This document shows, in pieces, positions 1 to 5,467 of a stretch of DNA of 8,661 nt (position 1 is its first letter; each line of letters opens with the position of its first letter). The stretch lies in contig JANYGR010000221.1 in assembly GCA_025359355.1 (NCBI GenBank), positions 1 through 8,661 on the forward strand, in the 5' to 3' direction. This stretch comes from Bacteroidota bacterium. Its GTDB lineage: Bacteria; Bacteroidota; Bacteroidia; B-17B0; Aurantibacillaceae. The position numbers and the translations under genes are program-made. The notes below the pieces were generated by a model that worked only from the letters and a program-made list of their open reading frames with translations, had not been told where the DNA came from and made no database searches.

Positions 1-444
1 GCGGTGCTTCCAACGTTTGACTTGTCAGACAATGTGTTGAAACAAATGGAGCAACATACCAAAACAATTGCTGTTGCATTAAATACAGTTGGGTTATTAA
101 ACATACAATTCGCTATTAAAGATGAAATCGTATATATTATTGAAGCAAACCCAAGAGCCTCCCGTACCGTGCCTTTTATAGCTAAAGCCTACGATGAGCC
201 TTATGTAAATTACGCAACTAAAGTAATGCTTGGCGCTAAAGTAAAAGACTTTAATTTCCAACCCAAGAAAAAAGGATATGCAATTAAAATCCCTGTATTT
301 AGTTATGAGAAATTCCCTGAAATTCAAAAAGAATTAGGGCCAGAAATGAAATCAACCGGTGAGGCCATTTATTTTATTGATAGTTTACAAGATGAATATT
401 TTCAAAATATTTACAGCGAACGTAATTTATATTTAAGTAAATAA
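1..444 (+). CDS. carB: Carbamoyl-phosphate synthase large subunit, C-terminal part (5' truncated by window)
   Basis: CarB makes carbamoyl phosphate from bicarbonate, ATP and the ammonia released by CarA, for pyrimidine and arginine synthesis in the cytoplasm. The frame is open from base 1 and the visible 147 residues are the end of the second ATP-grasp half. Visible motifs are VLPTFDLS at 2-9, NIQFA at 34-38 and IIEANPRASRTVPF at 46-59. Q36, E48 and N50 correspond to the metal/ATP ligands Q829, E841 and N843 of the E. coli enzyme. LGPEMKSTGE follows, as in other CarB proteins. The protein ends about 30 residues later, close to E. coli residue 940, so the roughly 130-residue MGS-like domain that binds UMP and ornithine in enterobacteria is missing. 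Shorter CarB proteins of this kind are, to my knowledge, usual in Bacteroidota, so this looks natural rather than broken. The GTG at base 4 is an internal codon, not a start. Confidence 0.96.
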   Translation, partial: AVLPTFDLSDNVLKQMEQHTKTIAVALNTVGLLNIQFAIKDEIVYIIEANPRASRTVPFIAKAYDEPYVNYATKVMLGAKVKDFNFQPKKKGYAIKIPVFSYEKFPEIQKELGPEMKSTGEAIYFIDSLQDEYFQNIYSERNLYLSK

Positions 445-470
445 AAATCAACAAACTTTTTATTTAATTT

Positions 471-504
471 CAAAAGCCACAAATATTGTGGCTTTTGTGT
501 TTTT
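471..504 (+). terminator. Rho-independent terminator after carB
   Basis: A perfect 10-bp stem (CAAAAGCCAC at 471-480, GTGGCTTTTG at 488-497) encloses a 7-base AT loop and is followed by TGTTTTT. It lies 26 bases after the carB stop. The minus-strand side of the stem is not followed by a T run, so it is a good plus-strand terminator and only a possible end for the convergent gene at 535-1263. Confidence 0.9.
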
Positions 505-534
505 AAATCATGTTTTGATCTGCAATGACTTTTG

Positions 535-1263
535 CTAATTTTCATTTAAAATATAATGTATATGTTTCCTGCATTTTTTACGCTTAATACCACAATAACG
601 CACATCACGGTATATACGCCCTAAGCCTACCCAAATACCATAAGAATAAAAAAATCCGCTAAAATTGACATTAGGGTTATTATCTAAAGCATTTCTATAT
701 CCCGCCGATCCTGTAATTCCAAACCATTTAAATGGCTTTATTGTTATCCCAACACCTCCCCCAATAATAATGGTTCCGCCTTTTTTATCTAAAATAAGTT
801 TGTTGGTTACCGCATCAGTTAGTTTTACATCATAGCCTCCTAAGCCTAATTCGAGAGGTAAATCCAATTCAAAATAACGTGTATCCACAAAAGCATATTG
901 ATAAAAAGCAGTTAAATAACTTAAACGAAGCGTTCGATTGACGGCAATGTATTTTTCATTTTTGGTAGTAAAATTTTGTTTAGCATTTGCCTGTAATGTA
1001 TAAAAACCAAACCCAAGTGTATGCTTTTCTTTAAGAATAATCCCTAGTTGCAGACCTTGTACGTTAACCGGCGCATCTTTGATAAAAGAGTTTCGGTTAT
1101 CTAAAGAAAAAAACGGACGCACTTTTCTGAAACGGTAGATGTGCGCGCTATCGGCATGAAGCTTTGCTTTTAAAGAATCTATTTTATGTTGTTTAATACT
1201 ATCTTGTCCGAAGCCCACTTCAACAAATACTAAACTCAAAATTATACAAATAGTAATTCTCAA
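535..1263 (-). CDS. Exported outer-membrane beta-barrel-like protein, unknown function
   Basis: This 242-residue protein has an N-terminal signal peptide (hydrophobic residues 3-18, ending VGFGQ at about 20). A short charged helical stretch follows (about 21-50), then alternating amphipathic beta strands rich in Gly and aromatic residues (51-215), for example GIILKEKHTLGFGFYTL, FELDLPLELGLGGY and TIIIGGGVGITI. This pattern suggests a small outer-membrane barrel of about 8-10 strands. The start is TTG at 1263: an in-frame TAA sits at 1269-1267, there is no Met later in the protein, and the promoter at 1285-1315 would give a leader of about 16 bases. The last 25 residues are strongly basic with two Cys (CGIKRKKC) after the last predicted strand, which is unusual for a barrel. 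It is convergent with carB and downstream of ffs. I do not recognise a named family. Confidence 0.78.
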   Translation of the reverse strand: MRITICIILSLVFVEVGFGQDSIKQHKIDSLKAKLHADSAHIYRFRKVRPFFSLDNRNSFIKDAPVNVQGLQLGIILKEKHTLGFGFYTLQANAKQNFTTKNEKYIAVNRTLRLSYLTAFYQYAFVDTRYFELDLPLELGLGGYDVKLTDAVTNKLILDKKGGTIIIGGGVGITIKPFKWFGITGSAGYRNALDNNPNVNFSGFFYSYGIWVGLGRIYRDVRYCGIKRKKCRKHIHYILNEN

Positions 1264-1284
1264 TTTTTACTTTTTTAAGATGAA

Positions 1285-1315
1285 TAAACCTAATCAAAAT
1301 AAAAGAAATAACAAA
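1285..1315 (-). promoter_or_regulatory. Bacteroidota-type promoter for the 535-1263 gene
   Basis: On the minus strand, TTTG (1315-1312) is followed after exactly 19 bases by TAGGTTTA (1292-1285). This differs from the Bacteroidota -33/-7 consensus TTTG-N19-TAnnTTTG at one specified position. Transcription would start near 1279, about 16 bases before the TTG start, which supports that start choice. Confidence 0.7.
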
Positions 1316-1390
1316 CAGTGTTTGATTTTCTGAGCTTATTAGACTGTAATTTCGAAAAAAGTTTAAAGCCTCAACGAAAATAAAAGGCAC

Positions 1391-1495
1391 AAAAAATGGG
1401 TAAGCTACTTTCATCGCACCGCTACAACCATCTACCCTTGCTATGTTCCCATCCTGGGGGATTTGACAGGAGCTGGTCGTGAAAGACTTACCCAC
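1391..1495 (-). ncRNA. ffs: Small signal recognition particle RNA (4.5S-type)
   Basis: This is the RNA of the signal recognition particle, which binds Ffh and FtsY to target proteins to the membrane. The minus strand reads CAGG (1456-1453), AUG, GGAA tetraloop (1449-1446), CAU, AGCA (1442-1439). This is the conserved domain IV core with its symmetric loop and a closing 3-bp stem. It is flanked by CCC/GGG pairing and by GGGUAGAUG and GCGGUGCGAUG as in other small SRP RNAs. The ends close by UGGGUAAG (1494-1487) pairing with CUUACCCA (1404-1397), with CUUUC/GAAAG stacked inside. UUUUUU at 1396-1391 follows, so the terminal stem also acts as terminator. The mature RNA is about 98-105 nt. A 91-codon reading frame across this region on the same strand is a by-product of the RNA sequence. 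Confidence 0.95.
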
Positions 1496-1497
1496 CG

Positions 1498-1505
1498 CAA
1501 AAATA
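1498..1505 (-). promoter_or_regulatory. -7 promoter element of ffs
   Basis: The minus strand reads TATTTTTG, an exact match to the Bacteroidota -7 consensus TAnnTTTG, ending 3 bases before the U/G where the SRP RNA terminal stem begins (1494). No clear TTTG lies at the right -33 distance; the nearest one upstream is 32 bases away. The box therefore rests on its match and on its position at the RNA 5' end. Confidence 0.6.
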
Positions 1506-1530
1506 GAAATTTTATTTCATTATTAGCATT

Positions 1531-1543
1531 ATTTTGACAAAAT
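1531..1543. repeat. Odd palindrome in the ffs / glycosyltransferase intergenic region
   Basis: ATTTTG-A-CAAAAT is a 13-base palindrome with perfect 6-bp arms. It lies between the divergently transcribed ffs and glycosyltransferase genes, 26 bases upstream of the ffs -7 box. It may be an operator, but in such AT-rich sequence a palindrome this short can arise by chance. Confidence 0.3.
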
Positions 1544-1583
1544 TTGCATATTAGTTGATTATAGCTATTATTAATTATTTTAT

Positions 1584-2543
1584 ATGAATATTTCCGTTGT
1601 CATTCCTTTATTTAACGAAGAAGAATCGTTGCCAGAACTTCACGACTGGATTAAGCGTGTGATGGATGAGAACAATTATTCGTACGAAATTCTTTTTATT
1701 GATGATGGTAGTAAAGACAAATCCTGGCAAGTGATAGAAGCACTCTCTGCAAAAAACCCTTGCGTGAAAGCCATTAAATTTAGACGTAATTACGGTAAAT
1801 CACCTGGCTTACATGTAGGCTTTGAAGCTGCTCAAGGCGACGTGATCATAACGATGGATGCCGATTTACAAGACTCTCCGGATGAAATTCCTGAGTTGTA
1901 CAACATGATTACTTCTGGCAAATATGATTTAGTGAGTGGCTGGAAACAGAAACGTTTTGATAATACGTTTACAAAAAATATTCCCTCTAAACTATATAAC
2001 TGGACCAATCGTAAAATATCAGGAATACAGTTACACGATATGAATTGTGGACTTAAAGCCTATCGTAAAGAGGTCATCAAAAGTATTGAGGTATATGGCG
2101 AAATGCATCGTTTTATTCCTGTATTAGCTAAAAATGCTGGTTTTTATAACATTGGCGAAAAGGTCGTGCAACATCAGGCTCGCAAATATGGCGTGAGTAA
2201 ATTTGGCTGGGAACGCTTTATCAATGGCTTTTTAGACTTAATGACGATTACGTTTTTATCGAAATTCGGAAAACGCCCCATGCATTTTTTTGGATTAGTA
2301 GGTACTATCATGTTTATGATTGGGTTGTTTTCATCGCTATATTTAGGTTGTGATAAATTGTATCATGTGTGGAATCACTTATCTGCACGCTTATTAACTC
2401 AACGCCCATCCTTTTACATTGCGCTTACAGCAATGGTTTTGGGAACGATGTTGTTTTTAGCAGGGTTTATTGGAGAATTAATTTTACGTAACTCTGGCGA
2501 TAGAAATCATTATTTATTAGATAAAAAAATAAACATAGTATAA
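1584..2543 (+). CDS. Family 2 glycosyltransferase, polyprenyl-phosphate sugar transferase type (DPM1/GtrB-like)
   Basis: This 319-residue membrane enzyme probably transfers a sugar from a nucleotide donor to a lipid phosphate (undecaprenyl phosphate) on the cytoplasmic face, supplying activated sugar for envelope glycans. The GT-A domain fills residues 1-215: VVIPLFNEEESLPEL at 5-19, FIDDGSKDKS at 38-47 (D40 and D41), NYGKSPGLHVGFEAAQGD at 69-86, MDADLQD at 91-97 (the DxD metal site, D92 and D94), LHDMNCGLKAYR at 150-161, MHRF at 174-177 and HQARKYGVSKFG at 197-208. Two transmembrane helices follow (about 232-255 and 276-298), as in GtrB/YfdH and DPM1-like enzymes. Length and order are normal and all catalytic residues are present. 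It starts an apparent operon with the membrane protein 2 bases downstream. Sugar and acceptor cannot be read from the sequence, and no flippase gene is visible. Confidence 0.92.
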   Translation: MNISVVIPLFNEEESLPELHDWIKRVMDENNYSYEILFIDDGSKDKSWQVIEALSAKNPCVKAIKFRRNYGKSPGLHVGFEAAQGDVIITMDADLQDSPDEIPELYNMITSGKYDLVSGWKQKRFDNTFTKNIPSKLYNWTNRKISGIQLHDMNCGLKAYRKEVIKSIEVYGEMHRFIPVLAKNAGFYNIGEKVVQHQARKYGVSKFGWERFINGFLDLMTITFLSKFGKRPMHFFGLVGTIMFMIGLFSSLYLGCDKLYHVWNHLSARLLTQRPSFYIALTAMVLGTMLFLAGFIGELILRNSGDRNHYLLDKKINIV

Positions 2544-2545
2544 CT

Positions 2546-3142
2546 ATGCCCGAAGAACAACCTCGACGAAAGCAAAGAATACCGCTGTCTCCCGAAGAGT
2601 TGCATTACTTTATCAAATTAAAAAAACTAAAAGAAGTAAAAAAGCTCGAACAATTTAAAGCAACTTCTTTTTATAAAATAGTTAATACCTTAAATATTAG
2701 TTTAGCAGCAGTTGTTACGTATTGCGTGCTAAGTATTTTAATGCTTTCCACTTGGCAAAAAACATACATTCAAGAGTATGCTATGACGTTAGGAAAGTTA
2801 GTTCCAGAAACCGATCAGTATACCATTTCAGAAATTCATCTACAAACAATGTCAGGAAACGAATTTATAATTAAGACGGATTACCTATTTATAGAGCCAA
2901 AAGTGGGTCAACCTGTATTTTTAGGCAAGGATTTTATTTTTAATAAAACACTTAAGGCGAAATTGAGTTATGATAACAGGGCATTTTGGAGCATTAACGC
3001 GTATGCTTCTTTGAGCGTATGTTTATTTGCTTTAGGCATAGGGTTTTATATTTATAGATACAATAAACACTTAACTGTAAACGGCCTATTAACGGCGTTT
3101 GGCTTGTTTGGTTTAGCTTGTTTGTATTTTATACTCATTTAA
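2546..3142 (+). CDS. Small three-helix membrane protein, unknown function
   Basis: This 198-residue protein is of no family I recognise. It has a basic, Pro/Glu/Lys-rich cytosolic-type N-terminus (1-46, with PRRKQRIPLSPEELHYF), a transmembrane helix at about 48-69, a polar, beta-rich loop of about 80 residues (70-148), and two closely spaced helices at about 149-170 and 177-198 that run to the last residue. The loop would be outside the cytoplasm if the basic N-terminus is inside. It starts 2 bases after the glycosyltransferase stop, so the two are almost certainly cotranscribed and it may assist or anchor that enzyme; this is inferred from position only. Its TAA stop directly abuts the stop of the convergent ung. 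Confidence 0.82.
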   Translation: MPEEQPRRKQRIPLSPEELHYFIKLKKLKEVKKLEQFKATSFYKIVNTLNISLAAVVTYCVLSILMLSTWQKTYIQEYAMTLGKLVPETDQYTISEIHLQTMSGNEFIIKTDYLFIEPKVGQPVFLGKDFIFNKTLKAKLSYDNRAFWSINAYASLSVCLFALGIGFYIYRYNKHLTVNGLLTAFGLFGLACLYFILI

Positions 3143-3835
3143 TTAAATCGAAAACAAATCATCTTCATTCAAATTCCAATCAATAGGTTTAATATGATTT
3201 GCTATTAAATAAGCATTTGTTTTAGAAAAATGTTTACTGCCAAAAAATGCGCCGCGAGCTAATGGAGACGGGTGAGCAGCTTCTAAAATTAAATGTTTAC
3301 TAGCATCAATCAGTGGCGATTTTGTTTTGGCATAATTTCCCCATAATAAAAACACAACGCGTTCTTTTTCATCCGAAATAAGGTTAATAACCGCATCAGT
3401 AAAGGTTTCCCAGCCTTTTTTTTGATGACTACCTGGTAATCCTTCTCTTACGGTTAATGTGGCGTTTAATAACAAAACACCCTGTTGTACCCATTTTATT
3501 AAGTTTCCATGGGTTGGAATGGGACTGTTGTTGTCTGTATGTAATTCTTTAAAAATATTTTGTAAAGAGGGTGGAACCTTAACCCCTTTATTTACTGAGA
3601 AACTTAAGCCATGAGCTTGATTTAAACCATGGTAAGGATCTTGACCTATAATAACAACTTTTACATCATCAAAAGGTGTTAATTCAAACGCTTTGAAAAC
3701 ATCTTGTTCCTTTGGAAAAATGGTGTGTGTTGATTTTTCTGACTCTAAAAAATCAGTAAGCGCTATAAAATACGACTTTTTGAATTCTTTTTGTAGATGG
3801 GATTCCCAGCTTTTACTGATGTTTTGGAGATACAT
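3143..3835 (-). CDS. ung: Uracil-DNA glycosylase, family 1
   Basis: Ung removes uracil from DNA, from dUMP misincorporation or cytosine deamination, and starts base-excision repair in the cytoplasm. The 230 residues match the family's usual length. The water-activating loop GQDPYHG is at 64-70 with catalytic D66 (E. coli D64). The uracil-binding stretch LSFS is at 77-80, VPPSLQNIFKE at 87-97 is the Pro-rich loop, and LLLNATLTVREG at 121-132 carries the uracil-reading N124. The DNA-intercalation motif HPSPLAR is at 188-194 with H188. All key residues are intact, so the enzyme should be active. It is convergent with the membrane protein at 2546-3142 with no bases between stop codons, and divergent from the lipoprotein operon. 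The context is housekeeping; no phage neighbours are seen. Confidence 0.98.
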   Translation of the reverse strand: MYLQNISKSWESHLQKEFKKSYFIALTDFLESEKSTHTIFPKEQDVFKAFELTPFDDVKVVIIGQDPYHGLNQAHGLSFSVNKGVKVPPSLQNIFKELHTDNNSPIPTHGNLIKWVQQGVLLLNATLTVREGLPGSHQKKGWETFTDAVINLISDEKERVVFLLWGNYAKTKSPLIDASKHLILEAAHPSPLARGAFFGSKHFSKTNAYLIANHIKPIDWNLNEDDLFSI

Positions 3836-3866
3836 GGGAGTTGTTGATTTATTTTAGTAAAATAGT

Positions 3867-3894
3867 TTCAAAATGTGATACCATTTATTTTGAA
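3867..3894. repeat. Inverted repeat overlapping the lipoprotein operon promoter
   Basis: TTCAAAAT (3867-3874) and ATTTTGAA (3887-3894) form perfect 8-bp arms around 12 bases, in the intergenic region between divergent ung and the lipoprotein gene. The right arm contains the -33 TTTG of the promoter at 3889-3918, a position where a bound regulator would block or modulate transcription. An operator role is an inference. Confidence 0.4.
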
Positions 3895-3918
3895 CTTAGG
3901 TAAAATGTTTTATATTTG
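3889..3918 (+). promoter_or_regulatory. Bacteroidota-type promoter of the lipoprotein-ytxJ-receiver operon
   Basis: TTTG (3889-3892) is followed after 18 bases by TATATTTG (3911-3918), an exact match to TAnnTTTG. Transcription would begin around 3923-3925, leaving a leader of about 17 bases before the ATG at 3941. It is the best promoter match in the window. No similar promoter is seen before ytxJ or the receiver gene, so it probably serves all three. Confidence 0.78.
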
Positions 3919-3940
3919 TTACTCTTAAAACCTTAAAAAT

Positions 3941-4072
3941 ATGAAAAAATTAGCTTTACTATCTGTTTTATCAATCGCTTTTTGTGCAACTGTTTCTTCT
4001 TGCAAATCGCACGAAAAATGCCCTGCTTATTCTAAAGCTAATACAGCATCTTCTTCAAAAAAATCAGTGTAA
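3941..4072 (+). CDS. Small lipoprotein (43 aa)
   Basis: A short gene with a textbook lipoprotein signal: MKK, a hydrophobic core LALLSVLSIAF, and lipobox TVSSC with the lipidated Cys at 21. The mature part is only 23 residues. It begins CKSHEKCPAYSK, with a second Cys at 27, and ends in a Ser/Ala/Lys tail. From memory, tiny Bacteroidota lipoproteins with a Cys-Pro-Ala-Tyr motif are common and have no assigned function. The start is fixed by the promoter just upstream and by the signal peptide. The gene ends 6 bases before ytxJ. Cotranscription with a thiol-redox protein makes the second Cys interesting, but no function can be assigned. Confidence 0.85.
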   Translation: MKKLALLSVLSIAFCATVSSCKSHEKCPAYSKANTASSSKKSV

Positions 4073-4078
4073 TTTAGT

Positions 4079-4432
4079 ATGCTTTGGCATCCATTAACTG
4101 ATATTAATCAGTTACACGATATTATACAATTATCTAAAGAACAGTCTTCTCAAAAGTTGACTGTTCTTTTGTTTAAGCACAGTACCAGATGCTCCATCAG
4201 CTCGATGGCGCTTAATCGTTTTGAAAATAAATGGAAAGACGATGAAACTGTTCAAACCTATTATTTAGATTTATTAAATCATCGCGATGTTTCTAATGAA
4301 ATAGCATCGTTACTTCAAGTAGAACACGCTTCCCCACAAGTATTGTTAATCCGTAACGGAAAATGTTTTTATCACAATTCTCATAATGGTATTAATGTCA
4401 ATGAGATTTTAGAAGCGATTGCTGCTGCGTAA
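4079..4432 (+). CDS. ytxJ: Bacillithiol-system thioredoxin-fold protein YtxJ (DUF2847)
   Basis: YtxJ is a small cytoplasmic thioredoxin-fold protein with one active-site Cys, thought to act as a monothiol bacilliredoxin that removes bacillithiol from protein thiols. The 117 residues are full length for the family. Visible motifs are the family start MLWHPL, the active-site segment FKHSTRCSISSMAL at 32-45 with C38, the cis-Pro loop HASPQVLL at 83-90 with P86, and GKCFYHNSHNGI at 94-105 with a second Cys (C96). Its presence suggests the host makes bacillithiol, as several Bacteroidota do. It sits 6 bases after the small lipoprotein gene and 16 bases before the response regulator, so the three look like one operon. 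Two perfect inverted repeats occupy its first 30 codons and are listed separately. Confidence 0.92.
   Translation: MLWHPLTDINQLHDIIQLSKEQSSQKLTVLLFKHSTRCSISSMALNRFENKWKDDETVQTYYLDLLNHRDVSNEIASLLQVEHASPQVLLIRNGKCFYHNSHNGINVNEILEAIAAA
4095..4114 (+). repeat. Perfect hairpin at the start of ytxJ
   Basis: TAACTGAT (4095-4102) and ATCAGTTA (4107-4114) form an 8-bp perfect stem with a 4-base loop, beginning 16 bases after the first base of ytxJ. In the mRNA it lies just inside the region covered by an initiating ribosome and could influence translation. Its stem is AT-rich and therefore weak. Confidence 0.55.
4136..4173 (+). terminator. Intragenic terminator-like hairpin within ytxJ (possible attenuator)
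   Basis: AAAGAACAGTC (4136-4146) and GACTGTTCTTT (4159-4169) form a perfect 11-bp stem around a 12-base loop, followed by TGTT, so that the 3' arm runs into a T-rich stretch (TTCTTTTGTTT). The hairpin covers codons 20-31 of ytxJ. It has the form of a Rho-independent terminator and lies after the lipoprotein gene, so it could end some transcripts there and reduce expression of ytxJ and the receiver gene. Translating ribosomes would melt it. Structure is seen; regulatory function is inferred. Confidence 0.4.
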
Positions 4433-4448
4433 CTTTTATTAACTATTT

Positions 4449-4892
4449 ATGGCAAAACACGAACTGATTAATGTACTCTATGTTGATGACGAAGAAAATA
4501 ATTTAAAATCTTTTATAGCTACTTTTAGAAGGCATTTTAATGTGTTTACTGCTCTTTCTGCAAAAGATGCGGAGATAACTCTTGCGGCAAACGACATTCA
4601 CGTATTAATTACTGACCAACGTATGCCTATAAAATTAGGGACAGAATTATTGGTTGACTCTGTAAAAAAATACCCTGAGCAAACCAGAATTATTATAACA
4701 GCGTTTAACGAAACCATAGAAATAAAAGAAGCGATTAAGAAAGGGTATGTTTTTAGGTCGATGGAAAAGCCTTGGAATGAAGAAGAATTGAAAGATGCAA
4801 TAATGTTGGGTTACGAATCTTATATTTGGAAAATCACTAGGAAAAAAATTATAAATGATTTAAACAATAGCGCCAACCGCAGCTTAGATTAA
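4449..4892 (+). CDS. Stand-alone response-regulator receiver protein
   Basis: This 147-residue protein is a single CheY-like receiver domain with no DNA-binding or enzymatic output domain. Phosphorylation residues are complete: acidic pair D13/D14 in LYVDDEENN, phospho-acceptor D56 in ITDQRMP (54-60), switch Thr T84 in IIITAF, and K107 in MEKPW (105-109). It belongs to the group of receivers with the DQRMP and KPWxEEEL motifs found before HD or kinase modules in many bacteria. Here only a helical tail (about 120-143, WKITRKKIINDLNNSANRSL) follows, resembling a signalling-helix linker. The partner kinase is not in the window. It starts 16 bases after ytxJ, so it probably shares that operon and may link redox state to signalling. 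Its 3' end overlaps the convergent XRE gene by 9 bases. Confidence 0.93.
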   Translation: MAKHELINVLYVDDEENNLKSFIATFRRHFNVFTALSAKDAEITLAANDIHVLITDQRMPIKLGTELLVDSVKKYPEQTRIIITAFNETIEIKEAIKKGYVFRSMEKPWNEEELKDAIMLGYESYIWKITRKKIINDLNNSANRSLD

Positions 4893-5279
4893 TACAAAAA
4901 TAGGCGGACCATCATCGCCAACAATAAAATTTTTTCTGTATTGCCTTACTTCTATTTCTAAATCTGCTATTCTTAAATTCATCATTTTTATTCTCCATTG
5001 TAGTTGTTCAATTAAAGCAGTATCAATATCCTTATTTTCTGCTATTTTCACTTCGGAGTTAATGTGCTGATAATTTAAAAAATCATTTGGAGTAAGATTA
5101 AAAGAATTACAAATAGTAGTTAAAATCTTATCTGAAAAATTTACTTTCCCACACTCAATTTTACTATAGTTTTGCTGTGTAACTCCAAACAAGATGGCAG
5201 CTTCTGCTTGCTTCATGTTATTTTTTTCACGCAAATCTTTCAAATGTTTTCCTAAATAAACATTTATATAATTTTCCAT
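4884..5279 (-). CDS. XRE-family helix-turn-helix transcriptional regulator with C-terminal coiled coil
   Basis: This 131-residue protein has an N-terminal Cro/CI-type helix-turn-helix (about 9-68): LGKHLKDLREKNNMKQAEAA with recognition helix VTQQNYSKIECGK at 33-45, and the NLTPNDFL end typical of HTH_3 at 61-68. Residues 84-116 form a likely coiled coil (IDTALIEQLQWRIKMMNLR and following), which would mediate dimerisation. The short tail GDDGPPIFVLI is unassigned. The start is the ATG at 5279. It is divergent from the fibre-like gene at 5468 across 188 bases, so regulation of that gene or of itself is plausible. It overlaps the convergent response regulator by 9 bases, ending tail to tail. 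Targets cannot be read from the sequence, and no phage genes accompany it. Confidence 0.9.
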   Translation of the reverse strand: MENYINVYLGKHLKDLREKNNMKQAEAAILFGVTQQNYSKIECGKVNFSDKILTTICNSFNLTPNDFLNYQHINSEVKIAENKDIDTALIEQLQWRIKMMNLRIADLEIEVRQYRKNFIVGDDGPPIFVLI

Positions 5280-5467
5280 ACGGCATAATTTTGCACACTA
5301 ATTTATAACATAACACATGATTAATAGAATTAAAGTTCAATATTCTTCCTTTATCCCTGCTTTTTTTCAATATACAACCATATAGGGTGTACAAAACATG
5401 GTTTTTAGTTTGGCTGTCGACGAATTTTTTAGAAATCTTGCCAAATAATTTTTTGAAAACCTCATTT

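Noticed and set aside
97..327. 76-codon reading frame antisense to carB
   Set aside because: Lies wholly inside conserved carB sequence, with no family features.
1220..1495. 91-codon reading frame on the minus strand
   Set aside because: Its first half is the SRP RNA and its second half the intergenic and signal-peptide region of the next gene in another frame; the translation is not protein-like.
5387..5467. 27-codon N-terminal extension of the fibre-like gene from GTG 5387
   Set aside because: ATG 5468 begins a standard signal peptide; the extension would bury it behind an unlikely leader.
5280..5467. Possible promoters for the XRE and fibre-like genes
   Set aside because: No TTTG / TAnnTTTG pair with acceptable spacing on either strand; partial matches (for example TAAATTAG on the minus strand) are expected by chance.
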